64,000 nt of DNA from Paraphaeosphaeria minitans (lineage: Eukaryota; Ascomycota; Dothideomycetes; Pleosporales; Didymosphaeriaceae): positions 868,001 to 932,000 of the forward strand of contig WJXW01000003.1 of the NCBI GenBank assembly GCA_015832175.1, written 5' to 3'. Within the stretch, counting starts at the first letter, position 1; every line of letters begins with the position of its first letter. The position numbers and the translations under genes are program-made. This document shows, piece by piece, positions 1 to 10,731 of the stretch. The notes under the pieces are model-generated. The model saw only the letters and a program-made list of their open reading frames with translations. It did no database searches and was not told the DNA's origin.

Positions 1-2249
1 ACGGGAGCCACTCGTGCCCTTGACATTATCAAGTTCGAGGTTCACGATCTGATGGATGATGACGCTGCATATACCACTTGGCCAAAGCGGATCCGGAGGC
101 GTGTGCATGACTGCATCGTCAGTCTCGTGATTGATTACGCCCTTCTCATCTTGTAGAGATGGATGGTGCTTGAGCTCTTCTGGAAGACCGCGGTTCTTGC
201 CATCGGTCCTAAGAGCGGGACGGAACTTGGGCTTGCCAAAATAACCCACTTCCCAGTGAAGCTCGCCAGGCATTTCGCTATCCGTGTCCATGCCTGCAAG
301 CTTGGAAGTCTGAGGGTACATTTTTCCAGGGTGCTGAATCATCTTCTGCAACGACAGTTCGACCTTGCCCACAATGTCGTCAGCAGTATGCCTATCCGAG
401 TCCCATAGTTCAACACTGAGATTTTCGTTTGCTTTGATGAGTTCAGGCGTAACGAGGAGTGCCGTGGTTTCCTCCCATATGGGGTTGAGGTCATCGGTAA
501 TGACGCGCGTGCAGTACATCGGCTTGCCGTACTTGCTGAAGGCCAGTGTCATGTAAGGATCGCTTCCACCATATTTCGAGCCACGTCGATCTTGCTTGCT
601 CAGGCCAACTGCGCGATGGATTCGAATCCACAGAACACCAAGAGCCTCACTGTCCTTCTGAATAGAGTCTCCCTGGAGGATGGCACGCATGTCAATAGAC
701 ATTGACTTCGGCGCAATGTACACTATTAGGAATGTCAGCGCAGCACAAAATACGTGGACCAGAAGAACTTACTGCTCGCTGCAGCTTTGATCGCGTAGTT
801 GACAAAGTTGCTGATCAAAGGTAGATTGAGGATATTGACACCCTTCTCAACCATCGGAATGCAACCTGCTTCAACTTGTGGAGCGCCCATCAGGGTAAAT
901 GTCAAAGTCTTCAAAAATGGGGACTCGGGGGTCATGGCCATTCGCAATCGCACGGTTCCAACGAGACCTTGCAGCTCAACAAAGATTGGGAGCGGGACAC
1001 CGAAGAAACCCTTAATCCCAAGGTAGAACACCAAGTGCATGTGCATATTGCGCGCCTTGTCGGAGGCTCGCTTGCCGCTCGGCTGAGCGTGGTATGCGAA
1101 GGATATCTCCAAATTGTAATAATCCCCTCCCTCCTCATCTGCGGCAGCTTCTTGGGGGTCTTTCGTCTTCTTGTTCTCTTCGTGGATTGCATGCTTCATC
1201 TCAGACATGTGGGTATCTGGGAGAGCCCGCAAGCTGAGGATCCGCAATGGGTTGGTTCCTTGGTTGATCTCGGCGACTCGAACGTTTTCGATAACCCCAG
1301 GAACAGAGGCCTGCATAACATCCTCAAGCATATCGGCTACACCTACAAACATGTCCGGGTTGATCAGTCCCCATACTATGCCGAGCATGGTGTTCATCCA
1401 TTCGACAGACTCGGGGAGTAGGTTTGCCGTTGCCTGTGCATGTCAGTCTAAGAAGCACACTTGGGCACTGGTGTGGAATAGACATACCATTTGCCCTCGT
1501 GTCTTTTCGCTATCCCACTCAACCTCCCTTCCACTGCGGATGACCTCCTTCACCCACAAAAAGACCCCTGATGAAAGACACAAGCCGAGAGGAACCAGGC
1601 CAAGAAGTGCTCCACCAAACAGTTTCCCGACTACAACCGTGAAGACCAGTATGCCAAGGCATAGTATGGTTGCGCGTTTCTCCAGGGCGACGAATGTTGG
1701 CTCGTAACTAACAGAGGGTGTGGGGTGGAAAAGGATGTTGGTTTTCTCGCCGTGGATAGGCACATCCGAGGTTGTGCCCTCGGCGACTGGATCGGGAGGA
1801 GCGGTAACATCTTGGTTGTATTTGTAGTCGGCAAGTGAATCGCTTGGATCGGTCTTTATAGGCTGGGACATATAAGCTTCTCACTTTCTTCGCATCGCCG
1901 AGCATGAACCTACTGTGGGCTTTTGCAGGTTTGCATTGGGTACCGAGAGCGTAGGGTTCTCAACCTGGTGCATGGTAGAGTTGCTGACATCCTCAATGGT
2001 GACTTCCCTGCCGGTGGTGGGATCTGTTACCACCTTCTGTGTGCCCTCAATGCCAGCCGTCTGTACTTGGTGGGGTGTCGCCTCTCCAGTCGCAGCCTTC
2101 TCCCTTCTCTCCATCCCCTGCTCATCCAGCTTGCGATCCCTCTTCGCCTTGTCGCGGTCGAGGTTCTCAATGAACTTCTTGACAGTCGGGACTGGATTGG
2201 CGCCCGAGTAGTGGCCGCCTGGCTGGTGCTGCTGCTGCTGTTCGGCCAT
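1..2249 (-). CDS. mug190: Mug190-type membrane tether with SMP and C2 domains (3' partial)
   Basis: Four minus-strand exons fit in frame: 2249-1914, 1862-1488, 1433-773 and 722-1. The gene runs off the window, so the C-terminus is missing. Introns are 51, 54 and 50 bp with donors gtaggt, gtatgt and gtaagt. The start ATG at 2249 opens a polar N-terminus with a Gln run and PTVKKFIENLDRDKAKRD. Exon 2 carries a hydrophobic hairpin (LCLGILVFTVVVGKL onward), a likely ER anchor. Exon 3 (LLPESVEWMNTMLGIVW onward) reads as an SMP lipid-transfer domain, and exon 4 begins a C2 domain (SDPYMTLAFSKYGKPMYCTR). Tricalbin/Mug190 proteins hold the cortical ER to the plasma membrane and move lipids. Assignment to the Mug190 branch rather than a tricalbin rests on the N-terminal layout and is less certain than the SMP/C2 call. 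The gene is divergent from nagA. Confidence 0.85.
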
Positions 2250-2810
2250 GATACCGACAGTACCCTCAAGGACTCGACGGGCGAACAAAGGAACAGGTGT
2301 AGAGCAGCGAGCTGAGCAATTGGCTAGGTATGTCAGTATGCTATACGGAGAGGCAGAGGCAAGCAAGATGCGATTACATCAAAGCAGTGCCACGCAAAAG
2401 CAGGGCAGCGGGCGCGATGGCGCGTCAAAGAAGTGGCTACAGCAGAATCTCGTCAACAGTGATGTCATCACAAGCCACAGCACATGGGCAGGCTTGCGCC
2501 GACACAGCTAGCTGCCGCCTTTCACTATGCCTCAAATCGCCAGGGGGCGCACTTGTCGAAAGCCGCACCAAAACTACGCACAGTCGAGTGGCTGGTCTCA
2601 TCCACAATTCCTCGGGAAGGATCTCATATTCTAGTCCATCGCATCGTGCCCATGTCTGTGACGGAAGCGGGGACCTGCCAGGGCCAATCGACGCGTGTGG
2701 AAAAGTGGGGCGGATCGCCTAGCCCCTGCTGCGATCTCCATGAACCATCATCACCTCGTTCCATGTCGCATGCACCCCTCACAGGATTGTAGTCCAACGT
2801 GATCCCTGCC
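2250..2810. promoter_or_regulatory. Divergent promoter between mug190 and nagA
   Basis: This 561-bp gap separates two head-to-head start codons (2249 minus, 2811 plus). Short open frames inside it show no family resemblance. It must hold both promoters and 5' leaders, but I see no recognisable operator. Confidence 0.55.
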
Positions 2811-4120
2811 ATGTCGGGCTGGTTCACCCTCTTCACGAACGCGCGCTATGTGCTCCATGGCGAGCTCGTCGAAGACCACCTGGTCATCTCCGACGAGACT
2901 GGCTACATCTTGAAGCGAGAAGGCTACATTGGTGGGGATGTCGTAGACTTGGATGATAACATCATCGCTCCTGGCTTTTTGGAGCTGCATACGAATGGCG
3001 CCAATGGTTTCCACTTTACGCACTTTGAGGATCCAGAGAGCTACGAGCAGAAGATGGAGAAGATTGCTCGGTACTATGCCACGCAGGGCGTCACCGGATT
3101 CTGGGCTACCATTCCCACTGTCAAGGCAGACGAGTTCCAGAGGGTACGGTTGAAACATCATGATCTGGTCCGAGATAGACGCCGTCTGACCCTGACCCTG
3201 ACCCTGACTAGATCTTGCCTTTTCTCGCGCCGCGCGATATACCGGCCTCGGCCTCTCTTCTTGGTGCACATACCGAAGGCCCATACCTCCACCCCGAAAA
3301 GCAAGGCGCACACAACTCCTCGCTCTTCCAGATGTGTGAGACATCGCCTTCCACCATCTATGGTGCCTCGAACCTCTGCTCTTCCGTCAAGCTGGTGACG
3401 GTCGCCCCTGAGCTCCCCAACTCCGCAAACCTAATCAAAACCCTCACATCCACCGGCATCAAAGTCTCCATGGGCCACTCCACTGCCTCCTACGCAGACG
3501 GACTAGCAGGTCTAGACGCCGGAGCAACCTGCCTCACCCACACACTGAACGCCATGCCACCGTTCGCGTCCCGCACCCCAGGTCTAGCAGGCCTGACATC
3601 GCTGCCATCCACGCATAAACCACTCGCACCGTGGTACACCATCATCCCAGATGGCGAGCACCTCCATCCAGCCACAGTCTCTCTCCTTTATAAGTCCAAT
3701 CCCAAACGCTCCATCCTCATCACCGACTCCATCGAACTCGCCTCTCTCCCAGACGGCACGTATCCCGGTCACTCCCAGATCCCCTTCGAGCAAACAAAGT
3801 CCGGAAAGAGGGTGACCATTGCGGGCACCGACACGCTTATCGGCGGTTGCATTCCGCTGCAAGAGGGCGTGCGCAATCTGAAGTCGTGGTCGGGCTGCGG
3901 CATTGCCGAGGCCGTGGGTACGGTCACGGAGAATGTGGCTGCGTTTATGGAAATCGATGGTGTTGGTGGGAGGGGCGTGCTCAGGGAAGGAAGAAGAGCC
4001 GATCTTTGCGTTCTGAATGAAGATGGTGAGGTATTGCAGACTTGGGTTGCGGGCCATAAAGTGTGGGATAAGGAGGAGGAGGTGGAGCGGAGGGAGGCCG
4101 ATGGGGAGGCGAGGGGTTAG
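2811..4120 (+). CDS. nagA: N-acetylglucosamine-6-phosphate deacetylase
   Basis: Exons 2811-3143 and 3212-4120 encode 413 residues. The 68-bp intron (gtacgg...gactag) contains a ccctga microrepeat. The enzyme removes acetate from GlcNAc-6-phosphate in the cytosol, feeding chitin-derived amino sugar into glycolysis. Amidohydrolase signatures seen are PGFLELHTNGANGFHF near residue 57, HTEGPYLHPEKQGAH, KVSMGHSTASYADG, the HTLNAMPPF loop and LITDSIELASLPDGTYPG. The length suits the family. An in-frame GTG four codons upstream is not a plausible eukaryotic start, so ATG 2811 is used. The C-terminus ends in a Glu/Arg-rich tail beyond the usual barrel. In some fungi this gene sits with other GlcNAc-catabolic genes, but none are seen here. 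Confidence 0.93.
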
Positions 4121-5663
4121 AATGACTTATGGTCCACTGCTATAGAATGAGCGTTCACATGAAGGGGCACTGCGACATTGGATAGGAGATAGAGGCCTGT
4201 TCGTATAGCGACATGTTGATTCTTCTTCTTAACTCAGAGTAGCACATCGGAGTCGCTCAATGAGCTAGACTTTAATGTATGCCCCGTATGACCCTACGCT
4301 GCATGTTTCACTCCCTCCGTCCACCTCCATTCTTCGCATACCAGTCCAATGTAAGTGCCCTCGAACGCCTCCTCCGACACACCCTTCAACACAGGCCTAC
4401 CCTGTTCAATTTGCTGCGCAAAAGCTGACCCGGGTCACATTGCGTTTGCCTTCAGCAACTACCACGGGGTCGCACGCGCCTCTGAGCTGATGGTGTTGGG
4501 TCTCGGTCGGGAGCTTTTCCACCATTTAGTCTCCTCGGAGGATCCGTGTGTAGGTCAGTTGGCTGTATGTTGAGATTAGAGATATGCTTAGGAGACATAC
4601 TGGTGGGCAAGGGCGTGCTTGAGACCAGACCCACGAATTCGAGAAGCATGAGGGGAATTATATACATTGTAGAAGCACACAACATGGGGCGGGTACGTGT
4701 GAGATGTTACGATGCGAACGGTAGTCTATATTGGTGCTGTTGTTGATCACGATGGCGGTTGTTGACACGATACTGCATATTTAGACATGGAATGAAGGGG
4801 CTTTAGCACAACCACGATAGGGTCAACATATAAATAAGCAACATATTAACAAACAAGCTGAAAATCCAACGTCAATACTGACCCTTTGTGTTTCTTGTTT
4901 TCTTCGGTGTGTATTGCCCAGCCTTGTTTCGAACCGTCAGCGAATCCGTAAAATGTATACCTTTATGTTGTTGCTCCGAGCCTGCGGGATATGCTTCCCA
5001 TCTTCTGCGTCGTTTTTTTTTCCGTTGTCTTGTAATGTTACTCATCGCCTTCGTTGACATTGTTGGGTTCTTCTCAACCTCCAGTATGTCAGGTAGTGGA
5101 CCTGCAGCAGACCTTCCTTGTGCAAACGCTGAAGTCGTTGAGTCCAAATTACTATCGTTGACGCGATCGAGATGTACCTTCAAGAAGGCTTCTTACGAGG
5201 GGTAGGCATCAGGCACAGCCCAGGGTGCTGAGGTGACGAGAGGGAAAAAATGATGCGGAGACATTCTTAACATTGACGGTTCATCACATGCTGCCAATGA
5301 ATACGATGATATTTAGATTGCATAGGACCCGTCACCCGGGGATATAGTTTTCTACGTCGCTGAGACCATAGTACAGTAGACAAAAGGTCCCTTAAGTACT
5401 ACTATAACAGTGCTGCATACCTTTCAAATGGCTCATAGTCTACAACGTCTCGTGCCTTGCTGTACAAGTTTATTGGCAGAGAGCAGCCACCGCCAGCTTT
5501 GTTTACGTCGTGCCTTCCCTTTTCGTCCCGCGCCTGCCTTCGCTCGGACCTCTCACTCAGCCGCCCGCGTTCAACCACCACCTTCACTTTGCACTTTATA
5601 CTCTATATATATGCCAATATTAGCTCAAGTAACCATCAAACACACGCTCTCAGCTTCGTACTG
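4121..5663. other. Intergenic, no gene supported
   Basis: About 1.5 kb downstream of nagA. Only short, compositionally ordinary open frames are present. A stretch near 4350-4500 can be read as a 60-70 residue peptide in two frames, but I recognise nothing and see no splice structure that extends it. Confidence 0.5.
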
Positions 5664-5850
5664 CGGAGATGGCCTAGTGGCAGTAGCACGTTTACCGTGC
5701 CTCACAATTTAGGTTAACCATCTCCATCCAGACCAACCTGAGGGCCTGTGTTCGATTCCCACAATCAGCAATCTCGCTGCTAAGCCTTATCAAGGTGGGC
5801 GATTTCTGAACGTAACTACCCACATTGGGTGGAGGCGTTTCTTTTGCTGC
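5664..5850 (+). repeat. tRNA-like Pol III element, possible SINE remnant
   Basis: An A-box-like TGGCCTAGTGG (5670-5680) is followed about 70 bp later by a B-box-like GTTCGATTCCC (5750-5760), the spacing of an internal Pol III promoter. The 5' GCGGAGAT can partly pair with ATCTCGC at 5771-5777, like an acceptor stem. The T-arm pairs poorly and no clean anticodon arm forms, so this is not called a working tRNA. A short hairpin (acccacattgggt, about 5817-5829) lies in the downstream part, as a SINE body might. No target-site duplication was identified. Confidence 0.4.
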
Positions 5851-5858
5851 CGCACACG

Positions 5859-6458
5859 CTATGATAGAAGACGTTCTTTATTCTTTTCTTTTTTTTTGCG
5901 AGGGTGCGGCGGCTTATAGGTAGCGAAGTCGATGTTTTGCACAGGGTACAGGCACAAAATTAGTGGGAGTTCTGATTCTGGGTTTGTGCCTGGACCTCGC
6001 GGCGACAGGGGGTGGGCCAGGTGAGGAGAGGACTTTCTTATTTGAAGGGAATCTTGGTGAGCTTTTCCACCGACATTGGATGGGCGCTGAGAATGTAAAA
6101 GTGCCCCTATAGCAGACTCTGGGCTTCTGGATACGGTTGGAGCCATGGGGCTGTCGTTGTCGGAGCTCGAGGGATATTTGCGCTTTAGGATAGGATCGAG
6201 ATAGACAGGGTAACGAGAGTCCGGCTCAGATGGTGACGGGGCAAGTATAGTTTTTTGGCCCATACTTGAAGCATTTGCGTGTTGTGCAGAAGATATAAGG
6301 TCTGTGAAAGTGTCCGCGATGATTTCGTACAGCGTTGATAATGAGATAAATGACTGGTCAGCCACATGGCGAGGGATATGAGGAGCTTTGGAGGTGAGTT
6401 GTATAGGAAGCAGTATTACGCATGGTTTGGGAGGTGAGAGCACCGCAAGTGGAACCAT
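5859..6458 (-). CDS. Hypothetical 199-residue ORF, doubtful
   Basis: An uninterrupted reading frame from ATG 6458 to a stop at 5859 encodes a Pro/Ser/His-rich protein ending in a basic stretch (HPRKKKEKNKERLLS). There is no signal peptide, no recognised domain and no intron. It lies between a tRNA-like element and a MITE in a gene-poor stretch, which argues against it being real. It is recorded because the frame is long for this base composition. Confidence 0.2.
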   Translation of the reverse strand: MVPLAVLSPPKPCVILLPIQLTSKAPHIPRHVADQSFISLSTLYEIIADTFTDLISSAQHANASSMGQKTILAPSPSEPDSRYPVYLDPILKRKYPSSSDNDSPMAPTVSRSPESAIGALLHSQRPSNVGGKAHQDSLQIRKSSPHLAHPLSPRGPGTNPESELPLILCLYPVQNIDFATYKPPHPRKKKEKNKERLLS

Positions 6459-6731
6459 AGCGCATTGTATACAAATTCGTCTCCGTATTTTCTGGCCGCG
6501 TCTTATTGTGCATTATATAAACATCCCTCCACCTATGTTTGTTGACCGTGTCGTAAATGACGCTTGAGGAGAAATCTGGCAAAGTTACTGCAGCTTCGCA
6601 AAGATCAGTTGACAGGGACCCCTGGGGAGCACCTCTGGTGCTGTTGAGATATATGTCAAAGCATGAGGTTATTTAGTCACCTTGTTACGACAATTTTTTC
6701 TGAACAGACTCAATACTTGGAGGCTTTCTTA

Positions 6732-7431
6732 GGGCCTGTTCGGTGGGCGTGATCTCAAATCGTGATCTGGGCTTGATCTCGCCCGGTTTCAGTAAAGCGC
6801 TGGCGTAGAATTTTTTGTTAGTGTAGCTATACAAATTGTTCTAAAAACCCGCTTCTAACGTACCTAGATTAACCTATATTTAGTAACTACTTATCTAAAA
6901 GTCTTATCTTATTAAACTTTAGTATTATTAATTAATCCTCTATACTAACTCTAAGTACTCTAGCGCGTAAGGCGTCGCGAGAGCTGTTATAGAGCTTAAC
7001 GCCTACTCTATTACTAATGTTAACTCTCTTTCCTCTATTACAGACGCCAGCGTTGTCTCTATTAACGTTTACGGCGTCGCTAACGCCTAGAGGAAGCTAG
7101 GGTTAGAGTCTATAGTCGCTATATATAATCGAGACGCTCCTCTCAGCGCTCGTAGAGCAGGTTGTTAAAAAGCTCTAAGATTAGGCAAGATAGACCTCCT
7201 AACCTTATGCTTAGTTTAACTTATAATCTCGCGCTTAAATAGGTATAAACGTAGATCCTGTTAGCACTAGTAGGGTTTAATTTAGCTAGTTAATTGCTCC
7301 TAGATTAGACCTCTATTTATAACATTAAGATCACGCTCGAACTGAACACAGCGTGATCTTAATGTGAGCCTAACTAGATCTAGTAATTAAAATAAGATTA
7401 AGCCTCCAGATCACGTCTACCGAACAGGCCC
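6732..7431. mobile_element. 700-bp MITE, PIF/Harbinger (Tourist)-like, RIP-affected
   Basis: The element has terminal inverted repeats beginning gggcctgttcggt at the left end and ending accgaacaggccc at the right. Over the outer 24 nt they differ at two positions, both G versus A. Each end is flanked by the trinucleotide TTA (6729-6731 and 7432-7434), as expected of a Harbinger-type target duplication. Subterminal copies of GTGATCT are present at the left (about 6748-6780) and right ends. The interior is dense in TpA and poor in CpA while CpG persists, a pattern like repeat-induced point mutation. There is no transposase frame, so it is non-autonomous. A perfect 16-bp internal inverted repeat lies at 7322-7337 and 7350-7365. 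Confidence 0.85.
7322..7365. repeat. Perfect 16-bp inverted repeat inside the MITE
   Basis: The arms acattaagatcacgct and agcgtgatcttaatgt match without mismatch around a 12-nt loop. They carry the same GTGATCT core as the element's termini, so this may be a transposase-binding subterminal motif or the scar of a nested copy. Confidence 0.8.
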
Positions 7432-7434
7432 TTA

Positions 7435-8229
7435 GAATCGCACTCCACCAAGGTAGTGTACTAAAACCGTATGGCCTTGGCGTATTTAAGCGGATCGACA
7501 GTCACACTGATGAATCTCATATAAAAGAAATAAGCCTAGCTCGCAAATCTTTGCCAGTGTTTACTAAAAGGAGGGCGAGCTTCTTCAACACCGGCAGGAT
7601 GTAGTCTCCTGACTTGGCAAGGAATGTCATGCTTGCGTATCCAGGAGTTCGAACCATCGACTGGGAGTCTCTGTGGGAGGATGGTCTTGGTGGGCATTCG
7701 CTGTGCCATGGATACACGCGTACGCGTCTTCCTGCAAGAAGCCATGCCATCGTTGTTCAGGTCGCCGATTGCAAGCATAACTTCGCTCGGCGCGCGTCCG
7801 GCCATGTCCCTGGCAGAAGGCAGTCTATTTCGAATCATTTTCATTTACCTTTTTTCGCCTTCCTTCTAGACCACAGCTCCGATGCCATCATCCCGTGCCA
7901 AGATCATACCACAGATACTCGAAGCTCGCTTCCATTCCACGGGCAGCTCCGATCTCAATGCCACTGTTATGTTGTCCCAATTGCCATGCTTTGAGAAGTA
8001 CCGAAGCATGAAGCAGCTCACTTTACGCGTTTCTTGTGCATGGGAACAGGGACTCAATCAGGCATGGTTCTCCACATCCTTGCGCAATCGATGTTTGACA
8101 TGGATGCTTTGGACACCTCTGGCCGTACCTCGCATGAAGACACGCAAACATCATGCTGACAACAGGTGCGGCCTGTAGAAGCTCTGACAGCCGCGAAGCC
8201 ATGATATCGCTCGAGTTCCCCATTGCACT
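7435..8229. other. Intergenic, no gene supported
   Basis: Several short open frames cross each other on both strands with no family match. A minus-strand GGTTCGAAC near 7648 resembles a B box, but no tRNA fold surrounds it. Confidence 0.45.
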
Positions 8230-8304
8230 AGGTAGGTAGGTAGGTAGGTAGGTAGGTAGGTAGGTAGGTAGGTAGGTAGGTAGGTAGGTAGATAGGTAGG
8301 TAGG
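8230..8304. repeat. (AGGT)n microsatellite
   Basis: About 75 bp of nearly perfect AGGT tetranucleotides with one interruption (gata) near 8291. Translated on the minus strand it gives a YLPT repeat, which is not a protein signal. Confidence 0.95.
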
Positions 8305-8669
8305 GTACACCTGGGCGGTGCAGGTTCCGACACGGTGTTTGCATGCTTTGCTGATTCCCGACCCATGCTCTGGCAATTTTTTCCCCTGGTCATGGGGTAG
8401 CTTCCTCAATGAGACGCATAGCCGCTCACGCATAGGTAGTTGCCGGCGTGAAGCGAGACGCACCGTGAAGATGCGCTCCCAGCCGATCACATGGGTTGGA
8501 AGCCGCAGCTACCCACTTTGCATGCATGTCGCTTCCCCACACCAAAACAACACTCTTCTCGACCCTTCGACCCCCACATGGCCCTGTTTCTCGAGTTTTT
8601 CAATATCGGACGCCTTATCTTCGTCTTCTGCGTGCATGACGACCCATTCGACATGGAGTACCTCGCTCA

Positions 8670-8926
8670 CCGACAAGCCGACAAGCCGACAAGGCAACAA
8701 GGCAACAAGGCAACAAGGCAACAAGGCAACAAGGCAACAAGGCAACAAGGCAACAAGGCAACAAGGCAACAAGGCAACAAGGCAACAAGGCAACAACAAC
8801 AAGGCAACAAGGCAACAAGGCAACAAGCCAACAAGCCAACAAGCCAACAAGCCAACAAGCCAACAAGCCAACAAGCCAACAAGCCAACAAGCCAACAAGC
8901 CAACAAGCCAACAAGTTGACAAGTTG
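8670..8926. repeat. 8-bp minisatellite, two unit types in blocks
   Basis: Tandem octamers run for roughly 250 bp. After a few gacaagcc units, a block of ggcaacaa units extends to about 8820, with one short insertion (caacaacaa) near 8793. A block of gccaacaa units follows to about 8910. The two types are sharply separated, as expected from expansion of a single-base variant. Long open frames across it on both strands are by-products of an 8-bp period. Confidence 0.95.
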
Positions 8927-9075
8927 CGACGGGCGGTGCTAGGAAGGGACAGGACAGCCAGCCACAAGCCACCGACCCGTCCCCAGCCGCGTGCTCCCGC
9001 AGCGAACCTTCGATGAGCCTTCGAGTGCATAACGACTTACCCCACGAGACGTCGATGGCGTCCTGACGAGAGCGG

Positions 9076-9166
9076 AGGTGCAGGGCAGGCAACCGTGGCG
9101 TCCAGCCCGTCGAGTGTGACTACGCCCGCCCTGCGTCCAGCCCGTCGAGTGACTACGCCCGCCCTG
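9076..9166. repeat. Duplicated ~36-bp motif
   Basis: The segment gcgtccagcccgtcgagtg followed by actacgcccgccct occurs twice in tandem. The first copy has a 2-bp insertion (tg). Confidence 0.8.
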
Positions 9167-9311
9167 GTACCTATGCAGCGAGCCGTCGAGCACGCTATCA
9201 CGAAGCTCCGGACGTTCGACAGGTAGTGCCCATCTGGAGCACAGCAATGCCAAGCACCACGAGTATGAGACACGGCGTGCACTTGTTTGCTCGCCGAACC
9301 AGGCGTTGTGC

Positions 9312-9340
9312 ATGCCTGCCTGCCTGCCTGCCTGCCTGCT
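9312..9340. repeat. (TGCC)n microsatellite
   Basis: About seven tandem tgcc units. A similar tract occurs at 18818-18845. Confidence 0.9.
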
Positions 9341-9418
9341 GTTGTTCTGTTGAGGCAGGGCGGGGAGGTGTCGATGCCTGCCACAGCTCACATGCGCCTG
9401 CCGTGCTGTCCACGTCGA

Positions 9419-9640
9419 GCACCACAACGCCACAACACCACAACACCACAACACCACAACACCACGACACCACGACACCACGACACCACTAACACACCCA
9501 GGGATGCTCTAGGTAGAACCGCGCTGGAGTCTTCACCACAGTACACCCAGGGATTGCTCCCGAACCGCGCTGGAATCTTCACCACAACACCCACAGATGC
9601 TCGCTCTAGAACCACGCTGCAATCTTCACCATGCACACCC
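9419..9640. repeat. Octamer tract followed by degenerate ~55-bp repeats
   Basis: Octamers of ccacaaca type, shifting to ccacgaca, occupy 9419-9488. After them, about three diverged copies of a segment reading ccgcgctggaatcttcacca recur to 9640. Open frames on both strands through here follow the repeat period. Confidence 0.8.
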
Positions 9641-10560
9641 GCGGCATTTACGCGCCGTACGGATCCTGGCAGGGCCCTGATCGTCACTCACAGCACCACA
9701 TCACCACAGCACGCGCTCAAGCCGCGATCAGCGATCAGCGATGGCGACTCGGCTCCCTCCCCCATCGCATCCCCGCCCATGTTCCCTTCGGTGAGCAACG
9801 CTTCAATCACCTGCGCACTAGCGACCAAGTGCAGCATCTCAAACCCTCCACCCCAGCACCGTCCTGCATCGAACGCATCCATCGAACATACCGCTGCCCG
9901 GAGACATCCCTCTTCTGGACCTAGCAGGTGTGCACGACTGTCGAGAGCACCAAGCACAGCGTTATTTAGCGCGAGCGGGCTGGCACGAACGACGCCATGC
10001 AGGTGAAAAGCGGGCTAGAGCCGTTGCGCCTAGCGGGACTTCACTGGATGCCTACCATACCGCAGCTTGCTGCACGTTCCTCCATCACGACAGTTGGCGG
10101 CAGAGCGGTGAGCGAGCACGGTGAGCGAGCGGGCAGACTGGTGCGAGGACAAGACCCGACCGGAGCTTAGGCTGCTTAGCCTGTACAGCATCACAATCAT
10201 GCATCGAAGCGATTCCTTCGTCAAGTGCCTACCGCCTTGGTTGCGGGGCACACGGTGTCGTGAGAGCCTAGCGAACCTCGTCGTGCATCGCCGGAAAGAC
10301 ACTGACCAACCGCCCGTCCCACGCTCTAGTTTACACAATCTTGAGTCTGCGATTCGCCCAGCGCATACAGTCGCTACGCAAGTATGCCGCTAGCTTGAGC
10401 TTGAGAAGATCATTGCAGCCGTGCTCAACATTTGCACCGCACAGCCACCATGCGCGACGATGGAGGATCATGAAGGCCGCAACATGTGCAAGACGGAAAC
10501 CTCGAGAGCAGTCGGATCCCGCCAAAGACAAAAACATGATACGTACAGTTCTATACAAGT

Positions 10561-10640
10561 CGTTCTGTCCAAGGATTCATCTCCGACGCCTATGCAATTC
10601 GTTCTGTCCAACGAATCATCTCCGACGCCCATGTACAATT
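10561..10640. repeat. Tandem duplication of ~40 bp
   Basis: Two adjacent copies begin cgttctgtccaa and share tcatctccgacgcc, with a few substitutions and a 2-bp length difference. They lie just downstream of the UVE1 stop codon. Confidence 0.85.
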
Positions 10641-10731
10641 CCGCGTTCCCACTCAAAGACTCATGGCCCGATGCCAGCGACCTTGCAATACCGAAGAAGC
10701 GCATGATAACATCATGGTGACATTCACACGA

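Noticed and set aside
7615..7720. Minus-strand tRNA suggested by GGTTCGAAC
   Set aside because: No acceptor, D-arm or anticodon arm forms around the B-box-like sequence.
8230..8926. CRISPR-like array
   Set aside because: The repeats are contiguous short tandem units without spacers, in a eukaryotic genome.
8318..9030. Long frames on both strands around 8.3-9.0 kb
   Set aside because: They follow the 8-bp period (GNKATRQQ on one strand, LLPCCLVA on the other) and are not genes.
9287..10006. Plus-strand frame of 239 codons
   Set aside because: It is composed largely of His/Thr/Pro repeats from the octamer tract, with no recognisable domain or splice structure.
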